The notes under the pieces were generated by a model. It had not been told where the DNA came from and did no database searches. It saw only the letters and a program-made list of their open reading frames with translations. Shown piece by piece: positions 40,535-53,813 of a stretch of 64,000 nt of DNA. The translations under genes were made by a program, and so were the position numbers. The stretch is from Closterium sp. NIES-65. Taxonomy: Eukaryota; Streptophyta; Zygnematophyceae; Desmidiales; Closteriaceae. The stretch is from assembly GCA_948144175.1 (NCBI GenBank), contig CANXME010000886.1, positions 1,116,001 through 1,180,000 of the forward strand. The letters run 5' to 3'. Positions within the stretch are counted from its first letter, which is position 1, and each line of letters begins with the position of its first letter.

Positions 40535-43444
40535 TCTTCTCTCCATCCCTCTCGCACACCCCCTCTCATACACACTCATCGCCTCTCCATCCCTCTCGCT
40601 CACCCCCTCTCGTACACACTCATCCCCTCTCATCCCCTCACACACACTCCCGTTCCCTCTCATCCCCTCTCATTCACTCTCATTCCCTCTCATTCTCTCT
40701 CATTCCCTCTCATTCCCTCTCTTTCCCTCTCATCCCTTCTCATCCCCTCTCATTCACTCTCATACACTCTCATACACTCTCATCCCTTCTCATCCCCTCT
40801 CATTCACTCTCATACACTCTCAACCACTCTCATCCACTCTCCTAATCTCTCATACTCTCTCATAATTCCTTATCATACACTCTCATTCACTCTCATCCCC
40901 TCTCATCCTCTCTCATCCCATGTCATTCCCTCTCATACACTCTCATACCCTCTCGTACCCACTCATATACACTCATATACACTCTCATCCCCTCTTATAC
41001 ACTCCCATACACTCTCATTCACTCTCATACGCTCTCATCCCCTCTCATCCCATGTCATTCCCTCTCATACACTCTCATACTCTCTCGTACCCACTCTCAT
41101 ATACACTCATATACACTCTCATCCCCTCTTATACACTCCCATACACACTCATACACTCTCATACACTCTCATTCACACTCATCCCCTCACATCCCCTCTC
41201 ATCCCCTCTCATCCCCTCTCATCCCCTCTCATACACTCTCACACACTCTCATACACTCTCTTAAACACTCTCATCACTCCTCATCCACTCGCATACACTC
41301 TCAACCCCTCATCCTCTCTCATACACTCACATACACCCTTATTCACTCTCATCCCCTCTCATCCACTGTCTGATATACTCTCATCCCCTCTCATCCACTG
41401 TCTGATACACTCTCATCCCCTCTCATACAACCTCATACCCCCTAATCCGCTCTCATCCACTCTCATACACTTCCATACACTCTCATTCACACTCATCCCC
41501 TCTTATCCCCTCACACCCCCTCTCATACACTCTCATCCCCTCTCATACACACTCATCCCCTCTCATACACTCTCATACACTCTTGTACACTCTCATACCC
41601 TCCCATCCACTATCATATACACTATCATCCCGTCATACTCTCCCGTACACACTCATACACTCTCATCCCTTCTCATATACTCTCATACACTCTCATCCTC
41701 TCTCATACACTCTCATACACTCTCAACCACACTCATTCAATCTCCTACACTCACTCTCATACACTCCCATCCCCTCATACACACCCATTCACTCTCATAC
41801 ACACTCATTTCCTATCATCCGTTCTCATCCTATCTCACACACTCTCATCCCCTCTCATATACTCTCATCCCCTCTCATATACTCTCATCCCCTCTCATCC
41901 CTTCACATCCCCTCTCGTTCACTCTCATACACTCTCTTACACTCTCATCCCCTCACATACACTCTCCTACACTCTCAACCACTCTCATCCACTCTCCTAA
42001 ACTCTCATACACTCTCATCATCCCTTATCATACACTCTCATTCACTCTCATCCCCTCTCATCCCCTCTCATCCCATCTCATTCCCTCTCATACACTCTCA
42101 TACACTCTCGTACCCACTCATACCCACTCATACACTATCATATACACTCTCATCCCCTCTTATACACTCCCATACACACTCATACACTCTCATACACTCC
42201 CTTTCACTCTCGTGCACTCTCATCCCTGGTCATCCCCTATCATCCCCTCTCATCCCCTCTCATCCCCTATCATCCCATCTCACACACTCTCACACACTCT
42301 CATACACTCTCTTACACACTCTCAACCCTCCTCATCCACTCTCATACACTCTCAACTCCTCTCATCCTCTCTCATGCACTATCAGACACTCTTAAACACT
42401 CTCATCCCCTCTCATACACACTCATACCCCCTAATCTGCTCTCATCCTCTCCCATACACTTCCATACACTCTCATTCACTCTCATCCCCTCTCATCCCCT
42501 CTCATCCCATCTCATTCCCTCTCATATACTCTCATACCCTCTTGTACCCACTCATATACACTCATATACACTCTCATCCCCTCTTATACACTCCCATACA
42601 CACTCATACACACTCATACGCTCTCATCCCCTCTCATCCCATGTCATTCCCTCTCATACACTCTCATACCCTCTCGTACCCACTCATACCCACTCATACA
42701 CTATCATATACACTCTCATCCCCTCCTATACACTCCCATACACACTCATACACTCTCATACACTCCCTTTCACTCTCGTGCACTCTCATCCCTGGTCATC
42801 CCCTCTCATCCCCTCTCATCCCCTCTCATCCCCTCTCATCCCATCTCATACACTCTCACACACTCTCATACACACTCTTACACGCTCTCAACCCTCCTCA
42901 TCCACTCTCATACACTCTCAACTCCTCTCATCCTCTCTCATGCACTATCATACACTCTTAAACACTCTCATCCTCTCTCATACACACTCATACCCCCTAA
43001 TCCGCTCTCATCCACTCTCATACACTTCCATACACTCTCATTCACTCTCATCCCCTCTCATCCCCTCTCATCCCATCTCATTCCCTCTCATACACTCTCA
43101 TACCCTCTCGTACCCACTCATATACACTCATATACACTCTCATCCCCTCATATACACTCCCATACACACTCATACACTCTGATACAGTCTCATGAGCACT
43201 CATCCCCTCTCATCCCCTCACATCCCCTCTCATAGCCTCTCATCCCCTCTCACCCCCTCTCATCCCCACTCATACACTCTCACACACTCTCATACACTCT
43301 CTTACACACTCTCAACCCTCCTCATCCACTCTCATACACTCTCAACTCCTCTCATCCTCTCTCATGCACTATCAGACACTCTTAAACACTCTCATCCCCT
43401 CTCATCCCTTTACATCCCCTCTCGTTCACTCTCATACACTCTCA
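40535..43444 (+). repeat. Decamer satellite, plus orientation, block 1
   Basis: About 2.9 kb built from ten-base words CTCTCATACA, CTCTCATCCC, CTCTCATTCC and relatives. Larger segments recur inside it (CACTCATACCCCCTAATC, for example), showing block duplication. The 10-base period leaves long open frames that are artefacts. Confidence 0.95.
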
Positions 43445-44318
43445 TTGTTGTGTGATGCAACCATATGCATTCACGTCTGTCTGCCTCCCATCATGTGTTT
43501 GTGCGTTGCATGCGTGGTGTGAGCGTGTGCAAGAAATTTGTGTCTTGTGTGGTTTGGATTTTCTGTGTGTGTGTGTGTGTGTGTGTATGTTATTTGGCTT
43601 GAGCAGATATCTGAAGTGATTTCTCTACTCAAGAGCTTTCCGACGAACCATGAATCGTCGCGATCGGAGCACAACCAAGAAAGTTACGAACATTGGAGTT
43701 CGTATGCTTATATATTTTGGTTGCAGCTACTTTGGGAAGTTGTGGCATTGACTCAATATGGGGTACAGACTTGTGGGGGTTGGGAAATTCGAACCCATCA
43801 CTGTAGATGCTGCCAAGAGGTTGGGTGAAGCCAAACCAGGTTGGTAAGTGTGGCCAAGTTGTGGTGAGGTGGATGGCATGGGTTGGAAAGTGACAAAGGT
43901 CAAAGTTTGTTGCCTATGGGGAAGGGAATTGTGTGGCATGGGGTTTCCTTGGTTGGGGACTCTCTCTTGGGACCTTCCCTCTCGTCCTCCTCTTCCCCTC
44001 CTACCAGGTTTAGTGTTACTCTAATGTTCTTTTGTGGGACTTGTGAGTTAATTGTGATTGAGTTAAATTTCTGTGGCAGCATACCCCCTAGTGCGCCGAA
44101 AAGCATACCTCAAGATATTCTTCATATTTTGATACGATTCAAATTGGGAAATGTAGCCACGGTCTAGGGCTACAACATATTTGAATTTCGTGGGATTCTA
44201 ACAGTGCACCTTTTGTCGACAACGTTTCTTGTGAAGTCGACGTTTCTGTCCAGAAATTGAGACCAACGATTTTGAGAAATTTGGGCACCTAATCTTCCTA
44301 GACTCCGTCCTTAGTCTC
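43445..44318 (+). repeat. Unique island in satellite, copy A
   Basis: 870 bases of non-satellite DNA. About 43452-44133 is nearly identical, in inverted orientation, to 58397-59945 apart from a (TG)n tract of about 13 units at 43560-43587. Its outer end (44140-44318) has no counterpart in copy B. It is not visibly coding. Confidence 0.85.
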
Positions 44319-45052
44319 TAACACTCATACACTCTCATCCCCTCACATACACTCTCATACACTTTCAACCACTCTCATCCACTCTCCTAAACTCTCATAC
44401 ACTCTCATCATCCCTTATCATACACTCTCATTCACTCTCATCCCCTCTCATCCCCTCTCATCCCATCTCATTCCCTCTCATACACTCTCATACACTCTCG
44501 TACCCACTCATACCCACTCATACACTATCATATGCACTCTCATCCCCTCTTATACACTCCCATACACTCTCATACACTCTCATACACTCCCTTTCACTCT
44601 TGTGCACTCTCATCCCTGGTCATCCCCTCTCATCCCCTCTCATCCCCTCTCATACACTCTCATACACTCTCTTACACACTCTCAATCCTCCTCATCCACT
44701 CTCATACACTCTCAACTCCTCTCATCGTCTCTCATGCACTATCAGACACTCTTAAACACTCTCATCCCCTCTCATACACACTCATACCCCCTAATCCGCT
44801 CTCATCCACTCTCATACACTTCCATCATTCACACTCATCCCCTCTTATCCCTTCTCAGCCCCTCTCATACACTCTCATCCCCTCTCATACACACTCATCC
44901 CCTCTCATCCCCGTACACATACTCCCGTTCCCTCTCATCCCCTCTCATTCACTCTCATTCCCTCTCATTCCCTCTCATTCCCTCTCTTTCCCTCTCATCC
45001 CCTCTCATCCCCTCTCATCCCCTCTCATACGCTCTCATACACTCTCTTGTCT
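44319..45052 (+). repeat. Decamer satellite, plus orientation, block 2
   Basis: Same decamer family as block 1, resuming after the island, with long identical stretches shared between the two. Confidence 0.95.
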
Positions 45053-45390
45053 GTGTGACATTCTTTCTTGTCCCCTAACTCTTGAAAGGCTCTCAATTTT
45101 CCCCCTTCCATTCTCTCTTATGCAGAATACTACACCTTATATCCGCATGGTCTTATTGTCCAACAGAGCTTGAGGCGGTCGTGAGGAACAACATGTTTCG
45201 CCTCATACGTTCAAGGTGAGAGGCTGAGGTTGAATACACATGTTGAATCTGCATGGTCTTATTGTCCAAACTAGCTAAAGTGCATTGTTAACATCAGCCA
45301 TCGTTCATTTCCAAACAAGAATTGTATAAGATAACTTGCAAACTTCCGTGTGGTATCCCTCCATCCGTTATCTTTTGGTCCTGTAGCAAT
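45053..45390. other. Spacer before MULE
   Basis: Contains GCATGGTCTTATTGTCCAA twice (about 45146 and 45251). It could be the subterminal region of the MULE; no long terminal inverted repeat was found by eye. Confidence 0.4.
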
Positions 45391-47287
45391 TTTGATGTGC
45401 AGGAAGATGATGCTGTCAACATTTACAAGGGGAAGCTCTACCCAACTGCTGTAGCAGCAAGGGAGGAGGTGCGGTTGTACTATAGGCAGCAGACGTTTGC
45501 TCCCTATTTCCGCTATAATCGGTCGAATCTCATTGAGGTGTGGTTCAAGTCCATGGAGGGCAAGGTATGGCCTCGTGGGGAGGTGCACATCGGAGAAGGG
45601 ATGTGTCCATTCCGTGTTGTCATGCGGGGACCGCGCTATAGTAGCCTGCGGGTCACGGTGGCTGATTTGGATCACGCCGATAGGTGTGTCACTGAAGCTG
45701 CAAGGATTCGGAGGGATGAAGTCAAAGAGGTTGCGCGTGAGATGCTAAAGCATGGCGACGTGAGACCTCATGCGCTGATGAGTCGTGTTAGGGCGGTTTT
45801 ACGTGTGGAGTGCTCGTACACGGTTGCGCGCGAGGTGCTCTTTGAGCTGAGGAATGCGGATCCGTTTTATGGAGACGATGGATTTCAATACATGGAGGAC
45901 CTGTTATGAAAGTTCAAGGATAAAAACCCCTCATCTGTCGTGTCCATGATCAGGCGGGGAAATCTCTTCTACCGTGCAGGAATTATATTTCTAGGGGCGA
46001 GAGATGCGGTCATGAACTGCCTGCCCATCATTTTTGCGGATGGATGTCATAATAAGACCGCATGGGGGGGATACACCTTGAACATATGCATGTTGGATAG
46101 CCAACACAAACTTGTTATGCTGGGATGTGCATGGGTGGAGGGGGAAAACAAGCATGCATGCGCCTTCCTATTCAATCTCCTGCTGGAGGCCGTTCCGGAG
46201 GTGAACTCCTCCGACTTTGTCATGATGCATGATAGGGGAGGGGCATGGATATCCGCCACATCCATTTGTCTCCCCCTTGTACGGGAGTCTTTTTGCATCA
46301 CCCATTTGGTTCGAAACTTCAAAAACAAGTTCAGGACAGATCTGGACGGACGAATTCTTGCAGCTGCCGCGGCTCTGACGGAGCTTGTGTACCTCAAGAC
46401 AATGGAAAAAATTGAGATGGAATGTCCCGGTGGATCCTCGTACCTTGTGGACAATGGGTTGTGTGGTAAGTGGGCGACAGCTTATTTTGGAGCACCCCGT
46501 TACGGCTGCTTGTCTTCCAATCCCGTTGAGTCTCACCATGCGTCGCTTTCGGGATTGCGGGATAAGAGTCCGCCGCAGGTGCCGCTGCTAGGCTTGGCAG
46601 ATAAGCTATCGACGAAGATCGAAGAGAGGCGCCAATTATACTCCGAGATGATAGTTGCTGACTTCCCTCCCAGGACAAAGCCAATAGTAATTGGGAATCG
46701 CGATGAGGGCAAAAGATACAGGGTGGCTGAATCGGGGGAACACGAGTACATAGTACGCTAAAGGGACGAGAGGCGAGTCGTGACCACAAACCCCGAGGAT
46801 CCTGCAGACACCCGCTGCTCATGTGGCTACACCAAGTAAGTGGTGTTTAGATTCTGTTTTTAGCACAGCTAGCGTATGTTTCACTGGTGTATACTTGAAT
46901 ATTGTGTTCATCAGCTTCCCAAACGCCATGCAAGATCAACCCTCATATTGTACCCACTCTAAATTTCAGCCCCCAGTTATCATAATAGGTCTGCGTAACT
47001 TATGAAATCCCCTTTCCTGCCCATTTATCCCAACATGAGTGGTATTTGAGGCGGCCTAAGAGCCATGTAACCTCGTTCCTACTGCTATTATCATGTTGTC
47101 TAAAACCTTATGCCCATTTTCTCCTACGTTATACCCTCTCTAACTTAATGCCCATTTGTCCCATTTATCACGAGCCTTCCCCGTGCGACATGGGGAATAT
47201 GGCGATATGCGATATCCTGTTTAAACTGAAATGTCTAGTTGCCTACAACTCAAAGAACCTTCCCTATCCCTCCACCTTGCCCATGCA

Positions 47288-47345
47288 GGGGCATAAGGTC
47301 GCCAAAGTGTCGTGTGTGCATATGCTTGCCGTAATCATATTTGCT
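47288..47345 (+). other. Shadow of the MULE SWIM exon
   Basis: Inside the MULE intron, ATGCAG is followed by GHKVAKVSCVHMLAVIIFAE, which parallels EYGLPCVHIFAVLKNDA of the real exon at 47473. The SWIM C-x-H (CVH) is kept. It is a diverged 5-prime exon-edge copy with its acceptor. Confidence 0.6.
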
Positions 47346-48509
47346 GAATGTGGGCTTCTTTAAGCCATGTGTTCATGTGTGTGATGAAATCCTGCAGGTT
47401 TTAGCTATTCTTGCTGGTTTCAGTCATGCGTTAATCCCTTTTTACCTCTTCGCCTATTTATCCCAAAAACAGGGAATACGGGCTGCCATGCGTACACATC
47501 TTCGCCGTGTTAAAAAATGATGCTCAGAGGGCGCACGCAGTGATCCAAAAATATCACACAACTTCAGCACTGCAGCAAGTGTACAGAACGCCGATCCGAC
47601 TTCTCGACCCAACCTCTGTGGTCCCTGACGGCGTTACCCTCCCTCCGGTCTACAAGAAGAAGGCCGGTCGGCCACCAAAGCGTAGAATGCGGTCCACAGG
47701 AGAGATGGACCCAATCAAGTTGCGCAAGTGTGGAAAGTGCGGTGAGTACGGTCATAATGCCCGAACTTGCGAGGTCCGTGCAGCCAACAGAGTGTTGTGG
47801 GAAGCTTTACAAACCCCCGCAAGGCAATTGTCAGTGCAAACAATGACGGACGCAGATGGTGCAGTGCATGTAGCCCCGTGCAACGCTTGCAGCCGAACAC
47901 ACCGCAGAGGGACTAGGTGCCAAGCCATGCGTAAACAAGGACAGCCAGGTGATGTGGAGGAGGAGCCATGCAGCGAGGATGATGGGAGTGTCGGTTTGGT
48001 TGAAGTGATTGGTGAAGTGGATGAGGAGGGACGGGATGATCGTGATGCCGTGACATATGGTGGGGCGCTGGTCGAGGTGTTTGGTAGGGATCCCGGAACT
48101 GCCGGTGATGTTGGTCTTGGTGAACGCACAACCACGAACTCAGACTTGCCCACTCAAACAGATAATTCGGCGGGGACACAGATAGACATCACCCAAGAGA
48201 TTCAGGCGGGACGACTGTCGGATACTTCGGTGGCCGAGCGGGTGGAAGGGTTGAGGATTGCGGAGGACGTGGTTGCAGGGCGTATACGGCGGATGCAGGG
48301 ATTACTCCTGCAGCGTGATGTGGCAAGACAGGCAGGAGAGGAACGTGCAACAACTGAAGGTAGGGGCAGAGGCAGGGGACGCAATGCAAGCCAAGGAGAA
48401 CGGGGAAGAGGGAGAGGGAGAGGCAGAGGTAGATATGGATCTCGGTCTACCACGGAACAGCAGGGAGGAGCTGAACGGTTGGAACAAAATGGTGGGAGCG
48501 GATTGGAAG

Positions 48510-49490
48510 GGATGGAAGGTCAGCAGGGGTTGAGAGGGCAGCAGGGGATGGGAGGACACCCGGGGTTGCGAGGGCAGCAGGGGATGGCAAGGCAGCAGGG
48601 GATGGCAAGGCAGCAGGGGAATGGCAAGGCAGCAGGGGATGGCAAGGCAGCAGGGGATGGCCTGGCAGCAGGGGAGCGGCGGACAGGCAGGGTTGGGAGG
48701 GCGGCAGCGGATGGGAGGGCAGCAGGGGATGGCAAGGCAGCATGGGATGACAGGGCAGCAGGGGAGCAGCGGACAGGCGGGGTTGGGAGGGCAGCAGAGG
48801 ATGGGAGGGCAGCAGGGGTTGGGAGGGCAGCAGGGGTTGGGAGGGCAGCAGGGGTTGGGAGGGCAGCAGGGGTTGGGAGGGCAGCAGGGGTTGGGAGGGC
48901 AGCGGGGGTTGGGAGGGCAGCGGGGGTTGGGAGGGCAGCGGGGGTTGGGAGGGCAGCAGGGGTTGGGAGGGCAGCAGGGGTTGGGAAGGCAGCAGGGGAT
49001 GGGAGGGCAGCAGGGGATGGCAAGGCAGCATGGGATGACAGGGGAGCAGGGGTTGGGAGGGCAGCAAGGGATGGGAGGGCAGCAGGGGTTGGGGGGGGCA
49101 GCAGGGGTTGGGAGGGCAGCAGGGGATGGCAAGGCAGCATGGGACGACAGGGGAGCAGGGGTTGGGAGGGCAGCAGGGAATGGGAGGGCAGCAGGGGTTG
49201 GGGGGGCAGCAGGGGTTGGGAGGGCAGCATGGGATGACAGGGCAGCATGGGATGACAAGGGAGAAGGGGTTGGGAGGGCAGCAGGGGATGGGAGGGCAGC
49301 AGGGGTTGGGGGGGCAGCAGGGGCTGGGAGGGCAGCAGGGGATGGCAAGGCAGCATGGGATGACAGGGCAGCAGGGGAGCGGCGGACAGGCGGGGTTGGG
49401 AGGGTAGCAGGGGTTGGGAGGGCAGCAGGGGTTGGTAGGGCAGCAGGGGTTGGGAGGGCAGCATAGGATGGGAGGGCAGCAGGATACGAG
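48510..49490 (+). repeat. 18-bp minisatellite in MULE tail
   Basis: Unit GGGCAGCAGGGGTTGGGA and variants (GGGATGGCAAGG, GCATGGGATGACA). In one frame it encodes GGQQGL repeats. Longer blocks of several units are themselves duplicated (compare 48740-48790 with 49350-49400). Confidence 0.9.
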
Positions 49491-49725
49491 AGGCCAACTT
49501 GGGTCCCAGGATGCGTTACAAGGGCAATTTGGGTACGTTCAAGCCCTTAACCAACGATGGGGACGCATGGGAATGCCAATGCATGGGAATGTTGCAGGTC
49601 TGGAGCAACGTTGGAGCCATGTGGGCATGCCATTGCAACGGGAGGTCGAGGGGTCGGCGTCTGGTATGCACAACAGGTCGTCGTGCCAACAGGGATACGA
49701 GAACAGCAACAGCTCTTTGCAGTAG

Positions 49726-50960
49726 AACGTGTGGGCTATGCATGTTATTATTCATGGATACATGATTGACTTCTTGAGCGCTCTGCACCTGGTTTGATAA
49801 CATGTCCTTTTCTTTTATTTCCCACATTGTCTCTGCAACGTCACGAATGGTGGGGTCTTGGGTATCAAAATACTCCAATGTCAGTGTATGGTGCCTATAT
49901 TTAACATTTAAAATAGGTAGTATCAAATGTTTAACATCTTCTAGTTGCATCATTCTATTGTTTGTGTTGTTCGGTGTGCAAAATTTTTACTTGCCATATT
50001 TATCTCAAACACAAGTGTTGTTCGGTTTCCTCCTAAACAAGGACACCTTGTTGTGGGCCGATGAAGGTCGTGGGGCGGTTGCGTGATGCTACATGACTTC
50101 CCTTCCATCCCTGCAGGGGTTTAGATGGTACATACGGTAAATGTGTCAAATTGTGTATGTACAGTATGTCACATGGTTTTGGACGGTGCAGTATTGCACA
50201 TATGCGATAGCTGAAAGCAGAGTTGGTGTTTGATACAAATGTTTCAGAACCCGCACGACAGTATGCAGTGGTGATTGTATTAAAATAACATACAACGCCT
50301 TGATTCTATCATGTTTTTTATGGTCTGATCAGCTTTGTGTCCCACGGAGAAGCCAGCCACACTTCTACTAGGAAACATGCTCGCAGATGATCGCAAACGT
50401 ATTGCATTTGCATATGATAGTCATGGGCAATGAAGAGGACTGGCATGTACACATTAATGCTGTGAGTGGCAAATGTGTGGCACTCTTGTGCAAATAGTCC
50501 ACTCTCACCAACTTGTTGATCACGAATTCGTAAACCAGATGATGATTATATATGACTGCAATACCAACTGCTATTCATAGTGGTAGTGGTGGCCCTCTTG
50601 TTATGTCCAGCATTAAACCGTCCAAACTGACAAGGAAATATCTCAACACCACGCTTATCGTCCATGTACCTCATCGACAGGCGCCGTCTCACCTACCACT
50701 AATTACCACCAACACCAATTTACCCACCCTCTAACCGTCACCTTAGGTAACATTCATAGGTGTATGAACAAGGTAAGCTCCTCTCATCTCTTCTCCTTCC
50801 GCCATCCCATCTCCTACAACCAGCATAGTATGTGTCTTGCAGCCATGTCCTTCGCAGTCCTCAACCCGCGCCCGTCCACCGATATATCTGGCACTCTTGG
50901 TGGGTCCGTCATCGTCATGGTGATTTGCCGTCTCCCTTGTACACATTCCGACAGCTATCT
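49726..50960. other. Region without a recognisable gene
   Basis: AT-richer sequence between the two MULE pieces. No convincing coding region or terminal repeats were seen. Confidence 0.4.
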
Positions 50961-50963
50961 TCC

Positions 50964-51270
50964 TAACACTCCTAGCACCAGATGTACATAGGTCGGCATG
51001 CCTCAAGCTAGCTAGCGAGACCTTCATGGTTATGTTTTTGGACCCTTGTATGACAATGCGGAAGGGACATAACTCATCTTTGCTGCTCACCTCTCCACCA
51101 ACCCAACTCAAATTCTTCATCGAGTTGCACCGTACCTCGATAAGTTCTTTGTGACTATAATAGTAGAACTCCCTAATCATATTCTGCCGACAATACAACC
51201 GAACATCCTCCCTCGCTTCTGCAGCTGACGGATAAACTTTCCCCTTGAATATGTTGCATACGTCAAAGTC
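50964..51270 (-). pseudogene. MULE N-terminal fragment
   Basis: The minus strand reads IFKGKVYPSAAEAREDVRLY, then LIEVRCNSMKNLSWVGGEV, CPFRIVIQG and RHADLC. This matches the N-terminal module of the MULE at 45391 with roughly a third of residues changed. The catalytic domain is absent. An AG acceptor (GTGCAG at about 51277) precedes it. It is an older or different MULE, and its orientation mirrors the first one. Confidence 0.8.
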
Positions 51271-51509
51271 CTGCACAGCGACATAACTAGTGCACCAAAT
51301 GAAATAGAGATCAAGCAACATCACAACATTGCAATTTGTGAGTGAAAATTGGCATTACAATGGAGTGTACGAACCCACGCACAGTAAACCACGAGGATCT
51401 GCGAAGGCCAACCCTAAATTCATAGGCCAGACCTCACCTGGCTTGCAGTGGGTGAGACATGACGCTGATCACAAGTGCCACGAGGTCTGATGGATAATGA
51501 GCATAGGAA

Positions 51510-51934
51510 GATAACGGGGAATGAGAGGGGATGATAGGAACGGGGAATCAGGACCAGAGAGGTGATGAGAGGGGATGAGAGTGTATGAGAGTGGGTTAGA
51601 GTGTAGGAGAGGGGATGGGGGGGAATGAGAGTGGAAGAGAGGGGATGAGAGTGTATGACAGGGAATGAGAGTGTGTGAGAGGGGATGAGGGGGGATGAGA
51701 GGGAATGAGAGTGTGTGAGGGGGAACAAGAGTGGATGAAAGAGGATGAGAGTGGATGAGAGTGTGTGAGAGGGGATGAGAGGGGATGAGAGGGGATGAGA
51801 GTGTATGAGAGTGTAGGAAACGAGATGAGAGAGAATGAGAGGGGATGAGAGGGGATAAGAGGGGATGAAAGGGGATCAACGTGAATGAGAGGGGATGAGA
51901 GGGAACGATAGTGTGCGAGAGGGGATGAGAGGGG
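51510..51934 (-). repeat. Decamer satellite, minus orientation, block 3
   Basis: The same decamers as 40.5-45 kb but reverse complemented (GAGAGGGGATGAGAGTGTAT and relatives). It abuts the copia LTR with no intervening island sequence. Confidence 0.95.
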
Positions 51935-52764
51935 TGCTGGTGCAACCCTACGGTTTGCACTCGGCTTGTTGTCCGTGTGCGTGCATGTGTGTGTGTATGG
52001 AATGGTATGAGGGCATGGGATAATATATATTTCATGCTTATAATTGTGTGTGAATGTTGAGTCATGATGTCGAGTGTGTGTGTCGAGTCAATAGCGAGTT
52101 ATCGCTAGACGCGTGTTACGCGGTCGTTTGTGTCTCGCGCGCGGTTTCTATTTTTGTCGTGCGCGGTTTCTATTTTGTCCTGTGTCGAACGTTCCGCGTG
52201 TCGCAGGTGTGTGCAGCAGACCCATCAAGAACTCAAGGATGAGTTTGTGATGAAGAGCCCGAGCCTTGGTGTCAAGCCTCAAGTGATTTCGAAGCTCGCC
52301 AAAAGGGTACACCTCAAGATATTGAAGATAGTTACATTACTTTGTGTAGTGTAACATTTCACTTGGTGTAGGCCCTAGTGAAGGGTAGTTTCGAGACCCT
52401 TCGTGGTTGGGGACAGTGTGGCACTGTTCCACATCACTGTACCTCGGCTCTTGGGGTTTGTAGGAGCTGGGAGTCATTCCCAACTCGTAACTCTTCATAT
52501 CTCTTCCTATTTTGTGTTCTAAGACTATAGTGGCTGCCATAGTGCCGTTCGTTCAAACCGACACTGTGTCGTCAATACTTGGTGAAATTGTGCGATCTAA
52601 ATTGCCTATTGTAGGCGAGAATAAGACGCTCCAGATCCAAGTTGAATCAGGTCATTCAAAGTTGTGACCAGAACGCTATGAACGTTTGAAGCCGTTGTGC
52701 AGAAATCCGGCTGTGCACACTATCTTTCGTTTTAGGCACATTGGAGCCTATTGTGACTATAAAA
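51935..52764 (+). repeat. Copia 5-prime LTR
   Basis: 830 bases. A TATA-like AATATATATT lies at about 52022. It differs from the 3-prime LTR by one indel of about 22 bases and scattered substitutions. Confidence 0.92.
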
Positions 52765-52881
52765 GTGGTATCAGAGCCCCTTGGAGCGGTTTTGACAGAG
52801 GCTGGACCTGAGGAAAGGGGTGGCAGAGGTGCTGGTGGCAGAGGAGAAGCCCAAGCTCAAGGCCAACCCCGTGATTCAGCC

Positions 52882-53813
52882 ATGGCGCCTGTGCAACCAA
52901 GTGTTGGCCCATCTAGGGATGAGCCTAGAGTGTTTGGCCTTGACAAGTTCAATGGTGACAACTTTGCTGAGTGGTCCTTCAGAATGGAGAACATATTTGA
53001 CCACTATGACCTGCTGGAGGTAATGGAAGGAACGGAGAAGCGTCCCGAGAACGACCCGGAGAAGAGCCACAAGGCTACCTCCTACTTGGGCAAGCGTTGG
53101 GGAGCAGCCAAATCCGTCACATCAAGCCTTTCCAGCGTGAACCAGAGAAGGGACCAAAGGCATGGGCTGCTCTCAAGGGTGTACACGCTCCTGCAACAGC
53201 GGCGGTAGCTGTGGTGTTGGAACGGCAAATGGCGACACTACGAATTGAAGAGGATGAAGTGGTTGAAGAAGGGGTGCAGAAATTCTTCGACTTGTTGACG
53301 CGGCTTGAGGGAGCTGATTTGAACTATAGTGGGCTCCAAAAAAAGACCAAGTTGCTGGCCCTACTCCTTGAGTCATGGTCCTCGCTCATCATCAACCTTA
53401 ATCGCGACTTGCCCCGCCTCTCGCTTGAAGACGTGAAGCGAGCTATCCTTCAAGAGGATTTCCACCGCCGTGAGTTGGTGAGTGCGGATGGCGCTGGGGC
53501 AGCAAGCATCGGCCGTGGATATGGTCGAGGAAGAGGTAGAGGACGAGGGGGAGGAAGGTTTGGTGGCAGCAACTTCGGCGGAGGCCGCGGGAGTGGCGGT
53601 TACGGCAGCGACAACAAGAGCTACGGACGCGGTCGCCGCCGATTCGACGGCGAGTGTCACTATTGCCACAAGAGCGGACACATGTGGCGCGACTGCTACA
53701 AACTCCCTGATGGTTGGACCCCTGCTCAAGGCCAAGAGGGTAGAGGAGCAGGAGGAGGGAGAGGAAGAGGCCGTGGAGGCCGTGGCGGTCGCGGTGGCGG
53801 AGCTGCAAACATG
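52882..53813 (+). pseudogene. Copia gag with frameshift
   Basis: Starts MAPVQPSVGPSRDEPRVFGL and KFNGDNFAEWSFRMENIF in one frame. It must change frame near 53080 to continue through KFFDLLTRLEGADLNYSGLQ, an RGRGRGRGGGR segment and the CCHC knuckle CHYCHKSGHMWRDC (53651-53697). Confidence 0.85.

Larger units (their letters stand above)
45391..49725 (+). pseudogene. MULE (Mutator-like) transposase, degenerate
   Basis: The N-terminal module (IYKGKLYPTAVAAREEVRLY ... CPFRVVMRG) is followed by a catalytic MULE domain: IIFADGCHNKTAWGGY, then MMHDRGGAWIS, then CITHLVRNFKNKF. A SWIM zinc finger is split by an intron at 46836-47472 (CSCGYTK joined to EYGLPCVHIFAVLKN). It continues with GRPPKRR, a CCHC knuckle CGKCGEYGHNARTC, an acidic region, RGRGRGR, and a GGQQGL repeat tail to 49725. 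In-frame TGA at 45907-45909 and TAA at 46759-46761, plus one-base shifts near 48617 and 49100 in the tail, break it. Terminal inverted repeats and target duplications were not found. Confidence 0.85.

Noticed and set aside
40385..42961. 858-codon open frame, plus strand
   Set aside because: Purely decamer satellite. The 10-base period removes stops in several frames, and there is no domain or complexity.
47507..49237. AAGVGR-repeat continuation of the MULE frame
   Set aside because: After the one-base shift near 48617 the GGQQGL frame is more likely original. The AAGVGR stretch is the same minisatellite read out of frame.
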